Shown in pieces: positions 1 through 11,377 of a stretch of 64,000 nt of DNA. The stretch comes from Alteriqipengyuania lutimaris. Lineage in GTDB: Bacteria; Pseudomonadota; Alphaproteobacteria; Sphingomonadales; Sphingomonadaceae. A model generated the notes under the pieces. That model saw nothing but the letters and a program-made list of their open reading frames with translations. It had not been told where the DNA came from and did no database searches. Numbering within the stretch: the stretch's first letter is position 1; the number at the start of each line of letters is the position of its first letter. The stretch lies in NCBI RefSeq assembly GCF_003363135.1, contig NZ_QRBB01000001.1, positions 2,144,501 to 2,208,500 of the forward strand, written 5' to 3'. The position numbers and the translations under genes were made by a program.

Positions 1-1871
1 TCCCCGTTTTCGGGAGAAGCCGCAGCGGCTTTTGAATTTTCAACCGGTCGCGGTCGCGCGATCCGTCTCGTTGCCATCTGGCCCAAGCGTGCGTCGAACG
101 CCAGCTTCCGCTTGAGCAGTCGCTGCTGTTCGGCGAACGCGCCCTCCGGATCGTGATCGAAGCGCTCCGTCGCGGCGGCCAATGCTTTCTCGAGCGCCGG
201 CCCTTCGACCAGCAACTCGATGGCTTCGGCCAGGTCCTCGCGCGCGGTCGCTGCATCTGTGGCCTCATCGAGGAGGCCGGATACGGAGTGTTCAGCGGAC
301 CGGGAGCCCCAGCGTGCCCCAGATATGGCCTTTCCGCCGTCGGCTTCAAGCGTTTGTGCGCGGCTCATCACCGGTTCGAGCAAAGAAACCGTTGACGGAT
401 CGGTTTCGCCCAGCTCGCTCAGCGCCTCGCGATGGGTCTCGACCAGCTCCGGAAAGGTCGCGAGCTTGGCCAGCACATCGGCCAGCAGACGGGCCCGCGC
501 GCCGCCCTGGGCAAGGTTGGCGAGCCGCTTTGCGAGGTCGGGTGCGAGCGGTTCGGGCGCGTCGCGCTTCCATGCTTTTCGTGGCTGAAACGGCGCTTTT
601 TCGCGCTTGGGAAAGGCGAACGCGGAAAAACGATCGAGCAGTTCGCGGCGGTAAAGCGCGCGCACGTCGGGCTCTTCGATGGTCTCGACATGCGCCATCA
701 GGCGGGCCTTCAGGCCGGCCTTGGCCTCGGGGCTGTCGAGCGGCGCGGCGCGCGCCTCGAGCGTCCACAGCGCCTCGAGCAGACCTTGCGCTTTTTCGAG
801 CACCTGTTCGAAAGCGGCAACACCTTTGGCCTTGATCAGGTCGTCGGGATCGAGCCCAGAGGGCAGCCACGCGATCCTCAGCGTGTGTCCGGGCCTGAGC
901 AGCGGCAGCGAACGCTCGATCGCGCGGCGCACTGCACGCTGGCCCGCAGCATCGCCATCGAAGCACAGGATGGGGGAGGGGGCGTGGCGCCACAATTCCT
1001 CGATGTGGTTCTCGGTCAGCGCGGTGCCGAGCGGGGCGACGCCTTCCGCGATCCCCGCATTGGCGAGTGCGATGACGTCCATGTAGCCTTCGACGACGAC
1101 GATCCGGTCGGCCTTGCGCGCCGCCGCACTGGCGCGGTGGATATTGTAGAGCGTGCGACCCTTGTCGAAGAGCGGGGTCTCGGGCGAATTGAGATACTTC
1201 GGCGCGCTTTCCTTGGGCGTCAGGATGCGCCCGCCAAAGGCGATGACCCGGCCGCGCACATCGTGGATCGGGAGCATCAGGCGATCGCGGAAGCGGTCGT
1301 ACGGGTCCTTGCCGTCGATCGCGATCCGCAGGCCCCCTTCGACCAGCAGTTGCGGCGGCAGGGAGCCGAGCGCGGCGGCGAGCGCCTGCCTTTCGTCGGG
1401 CGCGTAGCCGAAGCCGAATTCGCGCATGATGGCGGTCGAGAAACCGCGCTTGGCCAGATAATCGCGCGCCGCACTACCGCGCGGGCTTGCGAGTTCCGCG
1501 ACGAAGAATTCCTGCGCCGCGCCCATCGCATCGTGCAGCCCGGCGCGCTTCTTCGCCCGCTGCGCTTCGCGCGGGTCGGGCGCGGGCATGTCCATGCCTG
1601 CCGTGACCGCCAGTTCCTTGACCGCATCCATGAAGGTGAGGCCGCGCTGGTCGGTCATCCAGCGAATCACGTCGCCATGGGCACCGCAGCCGAAGCAATG
1701 GTAGAAGCCCTTCTGGTCGTTGACCGTGAAGCTGGGCGTCTTCTCGTCGTGGAACGGGCAGCAGGCCTTCCATTCGCGGCCCGCGCGCTGCAGCTTGGTC
1801 GTGCGCATGATGACGCTGGAAAGCGTCACGCGGGTGCGCAACTGATCGAGCCATTGGGGGGAAAGCGCCAT
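1..1871 (-). CDS. dnaG: DNA primase DnaG, C-terminus cut by window edge
   Basis: Synthesises RNA primers at the replication fork together with the DnaB helicase. About 623 codons are open from the ATG at 1871 to the left edge with no stop, so only the last residues are missing, since the family is usually 600-650 aa. The N-terminus has the CHC2 zinc finger (CPFH then CFGC, residues about 40-63). The TOPRIM core follows, with VVVEGYMDV and CFDGDAAG, and a helical DnaB-binding C-terminal region ends the readable part. It lies downstream of yqeY and a lipoprotein gene on the same strand. In many bacteria yqeY-dnaG is followed by rpoD, so rpoD may lie just outside the window (inference). Confidence 0.95.
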   Translation of the reverse strand, partial: MALSPQWLDQLRTRVTLSSVIMRTTKLQRAGREWKACCPFHDEKTPSFTVNDQKGFYHCFGCGAHGDVIRWMTDQRGLTFMDAVKELAVTAGMDMPAPDPREAQRAKKRAGLHDAMGAAQEFFVAELASPRGSAARDYLAKRGFSTAIMREFGFGYAPDERQALAAALGSLPPQLLVEGGLRIAIDGKDPYDRFRDRLMLPIHDVRGRVIAFGGRILTPKESAPKYLNSPETPLFDKGRTLYNIHRASAAARKADRIVVVEGYMDVIALANAGIAEGVAPLGTALTENHIEELWRHAPSPILCFDGDAAGQRAVRRAIERSLPLLRPGHTLRIAWLPSGLDPDDLIKAKGVAAFEQVLEKAQGLLEALWTLEARAAPLDSPEAKAGLKARLMAHVETIEEPDVRALYRRELLDRFSAFAFPKREKAPFQPRKAWKRDAPEPLAPDLAKRLANLAQGGARARLLADVLAKLATFPELVETHREALSELGETDPSTVSLLEPVMSRAQTLEADGGKAISGARWGSRSAEHSVSGLLDEATDAATAREDLAEAIELLVEGPALEKALAAATERFDHDPEGAFAEQQRLLKRKLAFDARLGQMATRRIARPRPVENSKAAAASPENG

Positions 1872-1936
1872 CGCGTCGCCGACCCTACTCCGGTGCCGGT
1901 CGAGTGACCAGAGTCGAAGGTGCCCCGCCACCCATT

Positions 1937-2683
1937 TCAGGGAGCGGAGCCGCGATCTCCGCCGTCCTCTGAATCCTTCGCGCGGGGCGGGAAGGGGCCC
2001 GAGGCCATCCCGATCTTTTCATCGGCGCGCAGGGTGAACGCCTCTTCCGCGCCTTCGGGCGGAAGATTGCTCTGCCAGAAGAAGGTGATCGTCTCTCCCG
2101 TCGACCAGCCATCGCCGCCCACGATCCGCCAGGCCAGCGTGCCGTTGTCGTCGAGCACGCGAACGACGCCGTCCGGCCCCAGCGCTTCGCGCGCCTGTTC
2201 GCGGTCGTAGCCGATCGCGCCGTTGAAACCGGTCGCTGCGCGCAGAGTGGCGAACAGGCTCGCCGTCTCGACCTCGTCCAGCCCGACCGGGCGTAGGAAG
2301 GGCGGATCGTTGGGCTCGTCGACCCCCGGCGTCACGATATGGACATAGGTATAGACGGTGCCCTCGGGCAGGTCCTCCGGGTCGCACTCGTCGTATTCCT
2401 GGGGGCAGGCGACGTAGCTGACGATATCGCCGATCGAGCGATTGCCCGCGACGATCGATCCCTCGACTTCGGGGCCCAGCGGCCCCTCGATCCGCGCGCC
2501 GAGTTCGATTTCGTCGAAATCCGCGGCGACGAGCGTGCGCGGCTCGGATGGCGCATCCGGCGCTGTCGAGGCGCTGGTCGTGGGCGAGGGGGTCGGCTCG
2601 CTGTCGCCGGCCTCGCCGGAACAGGCGGCAAGCGTGCAAGCCAGCGCGCCCGTGAGCGCGAAAGTGGCGACGAGCGCCCTCAT
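1937..2683 (-). CDS. Putative lipoprotein, unknown function
   Basis: A 248-residue protein with a signal peptide and lipobox (LAAC, Cys at about residue 21), followed by a Ser/Thr/Pro-rich linker to about residue 48. The rest is an acidic soluble domain with no motif I recognise, including a CPQEYDECDP segment with two further cysteines. It is probably anchored in the outer or inner membrane facing the periplasm. Its ATG overlaps the yqeY stop by 4 bases, so it is translationally coupled to yqeY and sits between yqeY and dnaG. I do not recognise the family. Confidence 0.8.
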   Translation of the reverse strand: MRALVATFALTGALACTLAACSGEAGDSEPTPSPTTSASTAPDAPSEPRTLVAADFDEIELGARIEGPLGPEVEGSIVAGNRSIGDIVSYVACPQEYDECDPEDLPEGTVYTYVHIVTPGVDEPNDPPFLRPVGLDEVETASLFATLRAATGFNGAIGYDREQAREALGPDGVVRVLDDNGTLAWRIVGGDGWSTGETITFFWQSNLPPEGAEEAFTLRADEKIGMASGPFPPRAKDSEDGGDRGSAP

Positions 2684-3132
2684 GAAAGCGATTCCTTCAC
2701 CCAGCCGCTGGTGCGCGTCATGTCGAGCGTGGCGCCATGGCGCGCTTTCAGCTCGGCCATGACCTTGCCCATCGACTTGATGTCGGCCGCGTCCAGATCG
2801 GTCTTCACCTGATCGATCGCGGCACGGGTTTCCGCCTCGTCCATCTGACGGGGCAGGAATTCCTCGATCACCTGCAACTCGGCCTCTTCCTGCGCCGCCA
2901 GTTCGTCGCGCCCGCCGTCGCGGTACATCGCAATCGATTCCTTGCGCTGCTTGGCCATCTTGAGAAGCACGTCGGTGACAAGCTCGTCGTCATCGACTTC
3001 GCCCTTGGCCGTACGCTGTTCGATGTCGCGGTCCTTGATCTTGGCCTGAATCAGCCGGAGCGTGGCCGTCCGCTCCTTGTTGCCGCTCTTCATTGCGGCG
3101 ATGGTTTCCTGCTTGATAGTCTCGCGAATCAT
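2680..3132 (-). CDS. yqeY: GatB/YqeY domain protein
   Basis: A 150-residue stand-alone YqeY protein, the usual length for the family. It is related to the C-terminal tRNA-binding domain of the GatB amidotransferase subunit; its cellular role is not firmly known. The helical N-terminal half starts MIRETIKQETIAAMKSG and contains LRLIQAKIKDRDIE. The C-terminal tail contains FLPRQMDE and DIKSMGKVMAELKARH, both typical of the family. It is the first gene of a minus-strand unit with the lipoprotein gene and dnaG, and is divergent from carA across a 160-base spacer. Confidence 0.92.
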   Translation of the reverse strand: MIRETIKQETIAAMKSGNKERTATLRLIQAKIKDRDIEQRTAKGEVDDDELVTDVLLKMAKQRKESIAMYRDGGRDELAAQEEAELQVIEEFLPRQMDEAETRAAIDQVKTDLDAADIKSMGKVMAELKARHGATLDMTRTSGWVKESLS

Positions 3133-3292
3133 GGTTTCCGGTTTGCCTTTATCTCTTACCCACCAGACGTGCCGCTATAACAAATGTTCCTGTGGGTGGG
3201 AGATGGCTCGGGCGCTTGACGAGCGTGGAATGCAGGCCTAGCCGGATGGCTTAGCGCACATCGCCGGAAACACTAAAGGAACGGATAAGCCC

Positions 3293-4471
3293 ATGGCTTC
3301 AGCCGAGATCACTCCTGCGCAGCCTGAAGGCGCGACGGGCTTGCTGCTTCTTGCCGATGGCACGGCGCTTTGGGGCATCGGCTGCGGCGCCGAAGGCAGC
3401 GCGGTGGGCGAGGTCTGCTTCAATACTTCGATGACCGGCTACCAGGAAGTGATGACCGACCCCTCCTATGCCGGGCAGATCGTCACCTTCACCTTCCCGC
3501 ATATCGGCAATGTCGGTGCGAACCCCGAAGATATCGAGAGCAAGGTCGAGAGCGCGCTGGGCTGCGTGATCAGCGAAGTGCCCACCGGGCCGAGCAACTT
3601 CCGCTCCGAGGTCGATCTCGACACCTGGCTGAAGGACGAAGGCAAGATCGGTCTCGCGGGCGTCGACACCCGCGCGCTGACGCGCCTCATCCGCCTCAAC
3701 GGCGCACCTAACGCGGTGATCGCACACAGCGCCGACGGTGTGTTCGATCTCGACGCGCTGCTAGAGAAGGCGCGCGACTGGCCGGGACTGGAGGGCATGG
3801 ACCTCGCCCGCCGGGTGAGCCGCAAGGCACACGAGGGCTGGCGCGGCGGCCACTGGGAGCTGGGCAAGGGCTACGGCGATAGCACGGCGGAAAAGCCGCA
3901 CGTGGTCGCGATCGATTACGGCGCGAAGGACAATATCTTCCGCCAGCTGGTCCGCGCAGGCGCGCGGGTGACGGTAGTGCCCGCCGAAACTCCGCTGGAG
4001 GACGTGCTGGCGCACGAGCCCGACGGCGTGTTCCTCTCCAACGGCCCGGGCGATCCGGCCGCGACCGGCGCTTATGCGGTGCCGGTAATCCAGGGTCTGC
4101 TTGAGCGTGACGTGCCGATCTTCGGCATCTGTCTTGGCCACCAGTTGCTCGGCCTCGCGGCGGGCGCGAAAACCTCGAAAATGTTCCAGGGCCACCGCGG
4201 CGCGAACCATCCCGTCCAGCGTGTCGGCGAAGGGTGGGGCGAGGCGACGGGCCTGGTCGAAATCACCAGCATGAACCACGGCTTCGCAGTCGACGGCGAC
4301 ACGCTGCCCGCGAATGTCGAGCAGACGCACGTCTCGCTGTTCGACGGCACCAATTGCGGCATCGCGATCAAGGGCAAGCGGGCGTTCGGGGTGCAGTACC
4401 ATCCCGAGGCGAGCCCGGGGCCGCAGGACAGCTTCTACCTGTTCGAGAAGTTCGTGGGGATGCTGGGGTGA
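3293..4471 (+). CDS. carA: Carbamoyl-phosphate synthase small subunit
   Basis: Glutamine-hydrolysing subunit that supplies ammonia to CarB for carbamoyl phosphate, used in pyrimidine and arginine synthesis. The protein is 392 aa, normal for the family. The N-terminal CPSase small-chain domain spans about residues 1-150. A class I glutamine amidotransferase domain follows, with the nucleophile Cys280 in GICLGHQLLG and the His/Glu pair in QYHPEAS near residue 370. A purine-rich stretch (AAAGGAACGG) lies 5' of the ATG. The stop TGA overlaps a GTG start (GTGA, 4468-4471) of an inserted small gene, so carB is not the next gene. Confidence 0.98.
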   Translation: MASAEITPAQPEGATGLLLLADGTALWGIGCGAEGSAVGEVCFNTSMTGYQEVMTDPSYAGQIVTFTFPHIGNVGANPEDIESKVESALGCVISEVPTGPSNFRSEVDLDTWLKDEGKIGLAGVDTRALTRLIRLNGAPNAVIAHSADGVFDLDALLEKARDWPGLEGMDLARRVSRKAHEGWRGGHWELGKGYGDSTAEKPHVVAIDYGAKDNIFRQLVRAGARVTVVPAETPLEDVLAHEPDGVFLSNGPGDPAATGAYAVPVIQGLLERDVPIFGICLGHQLLGLAAGAKTSKMFQGHRGANHPVQRVGEGWGEATGLVEITSMNHGFAVDGDTLPANVEQTHVSLFDGTNCGIAIKGKRAFGVQYHPEASPGPQDSFYLFEKFVGMLG

Positions 4472-4842
4472 GTGAAATTCCAGACATGCGGGGGGTCGCT
4501 GACGTTACTAGGACGCTAGCATCAAAGAGTTCACTCAACCCTACGCTCATTTTAGCCGCAATCGTCGTGCCGATTTCGTTGCTACTTAGCTTCTTATCGG
4601 ATGGTCAAACGCAGCTGATATTTTTTAGCCCCGCGGCGATCGTTATTCTTTTAGCCGTTTTTCAGATTGTCTGGTTCTCGATATTCGATCGGGACCGCTT
4701 GGATGATCATAAGCACACAGAAAATAAGATGATAATCGCTCAAATGAGGCCGCATTTTGGGGATTCAGAGGATACTAATTTTATACAGGGCGACGGTGAA
4801 TTAATCGAGAACCCGATGCTTGAAAGGGGAGATGGAAAATGA
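4468..4842 (+). CDS. Small two-helix membrane protein, unknown family
   Basis: A 124-residue protein if read from GTG 4468; an ATG six codons later (4486) is an alternative. The GTG overlaps the carA stop as GTGA, which favours coupled translation from 4468. Two hydrophobic segments (about residues 27-43 and 55-73) form a hairpin. A charged tail follows that starts DRDRLDDHKHTENKM and ends acidic and hydrophilic, probably in the cytoplasm. I recognise no enzyme motif. Base composition is much lower in GC than carA or carB. Its 3' end overlaps the next small gene by 4 bases, so the two probably act together. Confidence 0.75.
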   Translation: MSEIPDMRGVADVTRTLASKSSLNPTLILAAIVVPISLLLSFLSDGQTQLIFFSPAAIVILLAVFQIVWFSIFDRDRLDDHKHTENKMIIAQMRPHFGDSEDTNFIQGDGELIENPMLERGDGK

Positions 4843-5135
4843 ACGTCTATCTTCTTTCTTTCAATCCTTTTGCCACAAATTTCTCTTACAACCAGCTTCT
4901 CTCTTACATTAAAGATAACAGGAAGGTTTATCAGTTTTATAGTCCGTATGCCGGGACATATATTCTAAAATCAACTGATGATACCGCATCATTACAGGAC
5001 AGCTTCAAGGGATTTTTCGAGGGAAGCCACTTCATCATCACGAAGTTGCATGTTTTCGAGACCGGCGGTTTTCTGAATCAAGAAGCTTGGAACTGGATGG
5101 CTGCGGGCCAAAACCCCTTTTTGCCAGGAAATTAG
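4839..5135 (+). CDS. Small soluble protein, possibly SinR/Cas2/VapD-like fold
   Basis: A 98-residue protein, AT-rich like its partner. The predicted pattern of strand (NVYLLSFNP), helix (YNQLLSYIKDNRKVYQF), strand (GTYILKS), helix (ASLQDSFKGFF), strand (HFIITKLHVFE) and a terminal EAWNWM segment resembles small ferredoxin-fold proteins annotated SinR, VapD or Cas2-like. This is a pattern-level impression and no catalytic residue is proven. The start ATG overlaps the upstream membrane gene (ATGA), and its TAG stop is immediately followed by the carB ATG. It is probably the cytosolic component of a two-protein module with the preceding membrane protein. Confidence 0.72.
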   Translation: MNVYLLSFNPFATNFSYNQLLSYIKDNRKVYQFYSPYAGTYILKSTDDTASLQDSFKGFFEGSHFIITKLHVFETGGFLNQEAWNWMAAGQNPFLPGN

Positions 5136-8591
<3,456 letters not shown>

Positions 8592-8713
8592 CGACGCTAC
8601 CTTCCTGAAAAACCTTCTCCGTCACTTCCGCCCCGCAAGGGCGCGGCGCGGGATAGACTTTCGGAAAAGATGGCGGCGGCGGTCGGGTCACTTTGTATAG
8701 ATCGGGGGTACCC

Positions 8714-9181
8714 ATGGAAAAAGTTCCGATGCTGGCAGAAGGTTACGAGCGGCTTACGACCGACTTGAAAGCCCTGCGCGCGGAACGTCCGAAGATCGTC
8801 GACGCGATTGAAGAAGCGCGTGCACATGGCGATCTGTCGGAAAACGCCGAATATCACGCCGCGAAGGAGCGGCAGGGCCAGGTCGAGGCGCAGATCGCCG
8901 AGATCGAGGACCGCGTGACCCGTGCGCAGATCATCGATCCATCGACCCTCTCGGGTGACAAGGTCGTGTTCGGCGCGACCGTGACCCTGCTGGACGAGGA
9001 CGACAAGCCGATCAAATACCAGATCGTCGGCCAGACCGAAGCGGACGCCAAGTCGGGTCGTATCTCCTACAACTCGCCATTGGCGCGCGCGCTGATCGGC
9101 AAGAAGGTGGGCGACGAGATCGAGGTGACGGTGCCGTCGGGCGACAAGTTCTACCTCGTCGAGAAGATCGAATTCGTCTGA
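8714..9181 (+). CDS. greA: Transcription elongation factor GreA
   Basis: Rescues backtracked RNA polymerase by stimulating transcript cleavage through the secondary channel. The N-terminal coiled coil (residues 1-75) carries the [18 protein letters not shown] signature with the acidic tip. The FKBP-like C-terminal domain ends in [14 protein letters not shown] chose ATG 8714 ([14 protein letters not shown], 155 aa) rather than the in-frame ATG at 8693. The former has a GGGGG stretch just upstream and gives the family's normal N-terminus. Confidence 0.96.
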   Translation: MEKVPMLAEGYERLTTDLKALRAERPKIVDAIEEARAHGDLSENAEYHAAKERQGQVEAQIAEIEDRVTRAQIIDPSTLSGDKVVFGATVTLLDEDDKPIKYQIVGQTEADAKSGRISYNSPLARALIGKKVGDEIEVTVPSGDKFYLVEKIEFV

Positions 9182-9209
9182 TCTGCTGAGCTCCTGCCTT
9201 CGCGGGACC

Positions 9210-9703
9210 TCACTTCAGCACCTTTTCCATTGCGAAGTTGTGGATGGCGACACCGTCCACTTCGAAGTCGCGCCTGTGCGACACGTGGTAACCGGCGCGT
9301 TCGAACGCGCCGTGGTAACCGGCGCGTTCGAACGCGGGGCGGGCGAGTTCGCTCGCCTCGGTGTAAAGCCGCGTTGCGCCCAAGGCGCGCGCTGCGCTCC
9401 GCCAAGGCCGCGCCGCGTATGGTCCGGGTGGCAATAGAGATGGTCGAGGTGTGCGCCATCCGCGCCGGGCGGCTCCAGCAATGCGTAGGCCACCGGCCGG
9501 TCCGCCGCGTTAGCGGCCACGATGATTGCATCGCCATCCGCGGCACGCGCGAGGTAGCGTTCTGCCCTGCCATGGCGAGCGGCCCATGCGGCCACCTGGG
9601 CGGGCGCATAGGCGCGTGGACCGATGGTCCGGATCGCGCGAACGGCGAGTTCGGCAAGGACCTCCGCATCCGCCGGGCGGAACGGGCGGATGCGGTAGGT
9701 CAT
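9210..9703 (-). pseudogene. GNAT N-acetyltransferase, frameshifted
   Basis: The N-terminal part (MTYRIRPFRPADAEVLAELA to LDHLYCHPDHTRRGLGGA) is a clear GNAT fold with the acetyl-CoA loop RRGLGG, read from ATG 9703. After that loop, near 9400, the reading frame is lost. The expected C-terminal half (ARALGATRLYTEAS, ending HNFAMEKVLK at 9210) continues in a different frame, and some residues of the helix after the loop appear to be missing. The C-terminal half also carries a tandem 27-base duplication (9285-9335) that repeats AFERAGYHG. No intact protein can be read, so the gene is probably inactive unless the sequence has errors. Confidence 0.85.
9285..9338. repeat. 27-base tandem duplication in the acetyltransferase remnant
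   Basis: Two copies of a 27-base unit follow each other; the first 24 bases are identical (copies begin at 9285 and 9312). In the C-terminal frame of the broken acetyltransferase this duplicates nine residues (AFERAGYHG / AFERAGYHV). The duplication preserves frame and is separate from the frameshift upstream. Confidence 0.9.
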
Positions 9704-9710
9704 GCCAAGG

Positions 9711-9956
9711 TCAGGCTGCGGGTTCGAGCAGCTTGTGGATATGCACGATGACATACTTCATCTCGGCATCGTCGACCGTGCGCTGGGCGTTGGCGCGCCA
9801 TGCCTCTTCGGCCTGTTCGTAGCTGCTGAATACACCGACCACGTGGATGCTTTCGGGGTCCTGGAATTCGACCGAACGCGGATCCTTCACGCGGCCGCCC
9901 ATCACCAGATGGAGCAGCTGTGGGCTGGTGGTTTCCTGAACCTGATTGTCTGACAT
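9711..9956 (-). CDS. DUF4170 domain protein
   Basis: A short soluble protein (81 aa from ATG 9956) of the DUF4170 family found in alphaproteobacteria; function unknown. Typical features are the LHLVMGGRVKDP start of the domain, the VEFQDPESIHVVGVFSSYEQAEEAWRA-like middle, and the MKYVIVHIHKLL end. An in-frame ATG at 9968 would add four residues. I prefer 9956 because the GGAG just before it makes a ribosome binding site. It lies 7 bases upstream of the broken acetyltransferase and downstream of a terminator that ends the preceding transcript. Confidence 0.85.
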   Translation of the reverse strand: MSDNQVQETTSPQLLHLVMGGRVKDPRSVEFQDPESIHVVGVFSSYEQAEEAWRANAQRTVDDAEMKYVIVHIHKLLEPAA

Positions 9957-9973
9957 ATCTATCTCCATCGAAT

Positions 9974-10010
9974 TTAAAAAAGCCCGCGAGCCATAACGCG
10001 CGCGGGCTTT
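9974..10010 (-). terminator. Rho-independent terminator after the 159-aa membrane protein gene
   Basis: A 10-base-pair stem (AAAGCCCGCG at 9978-9987 paired with CGCGGGCTTT at 10001-10010) and a 13-base loop. Read on the minus strand it is followed by a T-run. It ends transcription of the gene at 10056-10535 before the DUF4170 gene. Confidence 0.85.
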
Positions 10011-10055
10011 CGGGCAAGGGTGGTGCCTTGCTATTATGAAAGGACGCCAGATCCC

Positions 10056-10535
10056 TTAGAAAGGAAGGCGCGCCTTGAGGTCGCGATAGCCGCGACCGGT
10101 CTTGCGAGCGGCACGGCGACCGGCGTGGCGTGCGGCGTCACGCTGGCGTTCGGCGTAGTAATGCGCATTGCGGCGGGCGGCACGGCTTCCGAAAGCGACA
10201 TCGTCGCCGAAATCGACCAGACGGTCGCCGCTATGGCGGGTCACGTCACCGACCTTGGTGGCGGCAACGCCGGCATATGCCATCGCCAGATCGGCGAGGT
10301 GATCCGCGAAACCGATCGCACGGCCGGTCACTTCACGACCCTTCGAGGTGCGCGAACCGATGGCGAGACCAATGAGAGCGACGGCGCTGACGGTCAGGAT
10401 CGGGTGCTCCTTGACGAACTCGGTCGCGCTGTCGGTCGCGTCGCGTGCCATGTCGGCAATACTGCGATCTTCGTTGCGCTGCTCGCTCTCTTCGATCTTG
10501 CGGCGCAGTTCGTCGCGCTGTTCCTGGGTGCTCAT
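10056..10535 (-). CDS. YqjD/ElaB-like membrane-anchored protein, hypothetical
   Basis: A 159-residue protein. The charged helical N-terminal half (MSTQEQRDELRRKIEESEQRNEDR) is followed by a hydrophobic anchor preceded by VKEHP (HPILTVSAVALIGLAIGSR, about residues 44-62). The long basic C-terminus is rich in Arg and Ala. The charged helix followed by a VKxxP-type anchor recalls the DUF883/YqjD/ElaB family, though here the anchor is central rather than terminal. It lies downstream of a YqjD-YqjE-like cluster and has its own candidate EcfG-like promoter. It probably binds the inner membrane under stress (inference). Confidence 0.6.
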   Translation of the reverse strand: MSTQEQRDELRRKIEESEQRNEDRSIADMARDATDSATEFVKEHPILTVSAVALIGLAIGSRTSKGREVTGRAIGFADHLADLAMAYAGVAATKVGDVTRHSGDRLVDFGDDVAFGSRAARRNAHYYAERQRDAARHAGRRAARKTGRGYRDLKARLPF

Positions 10536-10572
10536 GCGTGTTCTCCAACCTCGTTGTGTGCGTTATTAATCA

Positions 10573-10597
10573 AGCGCGGGGAGAGGCTTAGAGTTCC
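10573..10597 (-). promoter_or_regulatory. Candidate EcfG-like stress promoter, imperfect
   Basis: On the minus strand GGAAC (10593-10597), a 16-base spacer and CGCT (10573-10576) match the alphaproteobacterial general-stress sigma factor consensus GGAAC-N16/17-CGTT with one mismatch. It lies about 40 bases upstream of the ATG at 10535, at a plausible distance. Weaker than the exact match upstream of the 11378-11923 gene. Confidence 0.4.
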
Positions 10598-10612
10598 GCG
10601 ATTTCGGGACAA

Positions 10613-10921
10613 TCAGTCGATTTCGTCCCACGCGTAGTCCTCATCGTCCGATTCGTCGGACTTGCCGCCCAGCGCCCACCAGCCCAGGATGGCCGCGAAC
10701 ACCGCGCCGATGCCGTAAGAAGCGGGCTTGTGCTTCTCGAAAAGTTCCTTGCCTTCGGAAAAGATGTCGCTGACGCCCATCAGGGCCGAGCTGGCGATCC
10801 GCGCACCGATGCCCTTTTCCTCTACGTCGCCCTTGAGATGGGCGATGTCGTCCTTGACCAGGGCCCGTGAGGCATCGCGCAACGCGCGGTCTTCTTCCAT
10901 CCGCAGCTTGCGTGCGCTCAT
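10613..10921 (-). CDS. Small single-span membrane protein in YqjDE-like cluster
   Basis: A 102-residue protein. The charged N-terminal half starts MSARKLRMEEDRALRD. A transmembrane segment (YGIGAVFAAILGWWALGG) lies at about residues 69-86, and the tail is very acidic (DESDDEDYAWDEID). I recognise no catalytic motif. The ATG overlaps the stop of the upstream holin-like gene by 4 bases, so the two are co-translated. By position it takes the place of YqjK in the Escherichia coli yqjD-yqjE-yqjK cluster, but sequence similarity to YqjK cannot be claimed from inspection. Confidence 0.7.
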   Translation of the reverse strand: MSARKLRMEEDRALRDASRALVKDDIAHLKGDVEEKGIGARIASSALMGVSDIFSEGKELFEKHKPASYGIGAVFAAILGWWALGGKSDESDDEDYAWDEID

Positions 10922-11355
10922 GCGCCGTCTCCCTTGAATGCCCGGCTGACCCGCTTGAACCGGCTGCGGGCGAGCAGGCCGACGATGGCCATCAGGACCA
11001 GCAACGTGCCAACGACGATGCCCGTCGCGGCGAAAGCTCCGACGATCGGGGTGAGCGCGATGATCAGGCCGACTACCAGGCCGATGAGGGCGAGGTGCAG
11101 GAAGGCCAGTGCGCCCAGCGCAAAGACCACTCCCGATCCCGTTTCGCGCGAGGCATAGCCCGCACGCGACTTCTGGAAGGCCACTTCGGCCTCCACATAA
11201 GTACGCCCGTCCTCGTATAACGCATAGGCGTCGTCGAAGAGCGAGCCCAAGGGCTCTTCATCGGCACGCGTGGTGCGCGGCGGGGCCTGCGAATGGATGG
11301 AGCCTGCCGCATCGGGCGACGCGACAGGCTCACCAAGATCGGTGCGATCTGGCAC
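10918..11355 (-). CDS. Phage_holin_3_6 family (YqjE-like) membrane protein
   Basis: A 145-residue protein. The hydrophilic N-terminus is followed by a helical stretch (LYEDGRTYVEAEVAFQKSR) and two transmembrane helices (about residues 74-96 and 103-127), ending in the basic RSRFKRVSRAFKG. This is the architecture of the holin-superfamily YqjE/PF07332 proteins. Despite the family name these are chromosomal envelope proteins and not evidence of a prophage. It lies 22 bases after the YqjD-like gene and overlaps the following 102-aa gene by 4 bases, so the three form one operon. Confidence 0.8.
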   Translation of the reverse strand: MPDRTDLGEPVASPDAAGSIHSQAPPRTTRADEEPLGSLFDDAYALYEDGRTYVEAEVAFQKSRAGYASRETGSGVVFALGALAFLHLALIGLVVGLIIALTPIVGAFAATGIVVGTLLVLMAIVGLLARSRFKRVSRAFKGDGA

Positions 11356-11377
11356 AGCTTCTCCTCAGCCGACCCGC

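Larger units (their letters stand above)
4468..5135 (+). other. AT-rich two-gene insert between carA and carB
   Basis: Between the carA stop and the carB start lie 664 bases whose base composition and codon choice (TTA, ATA and AGG codons; T/A third positions) differ plainly from the GC-rich flanks. The segment holds exactly two genes. Junctions are GTGA with carA, ATGA between the two genes, and TAG directly followed by the carB ATG. I see no terminal repeats, integrase or target-site duplication. The pattern suggests a horizontally acquired cassette that keeps carAB co-translated. Confidence 0.75.

Noticed and set aside
3166..3190. EcfG-like promoter before yqeY (GGAAC-N16-CGTC, minus strand)
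   Set aside because: One mismatch at the -10, and no other support that yqeY-dnaG belongs to the stress regulon. Noted only as a possibility.
10918..11355. Holin-family annotation suggesting a prophage
   Set aside because: Only the YqjE-type membrane protein is present. No integrase, terminase, capsid, lysin or attachment site is seen.
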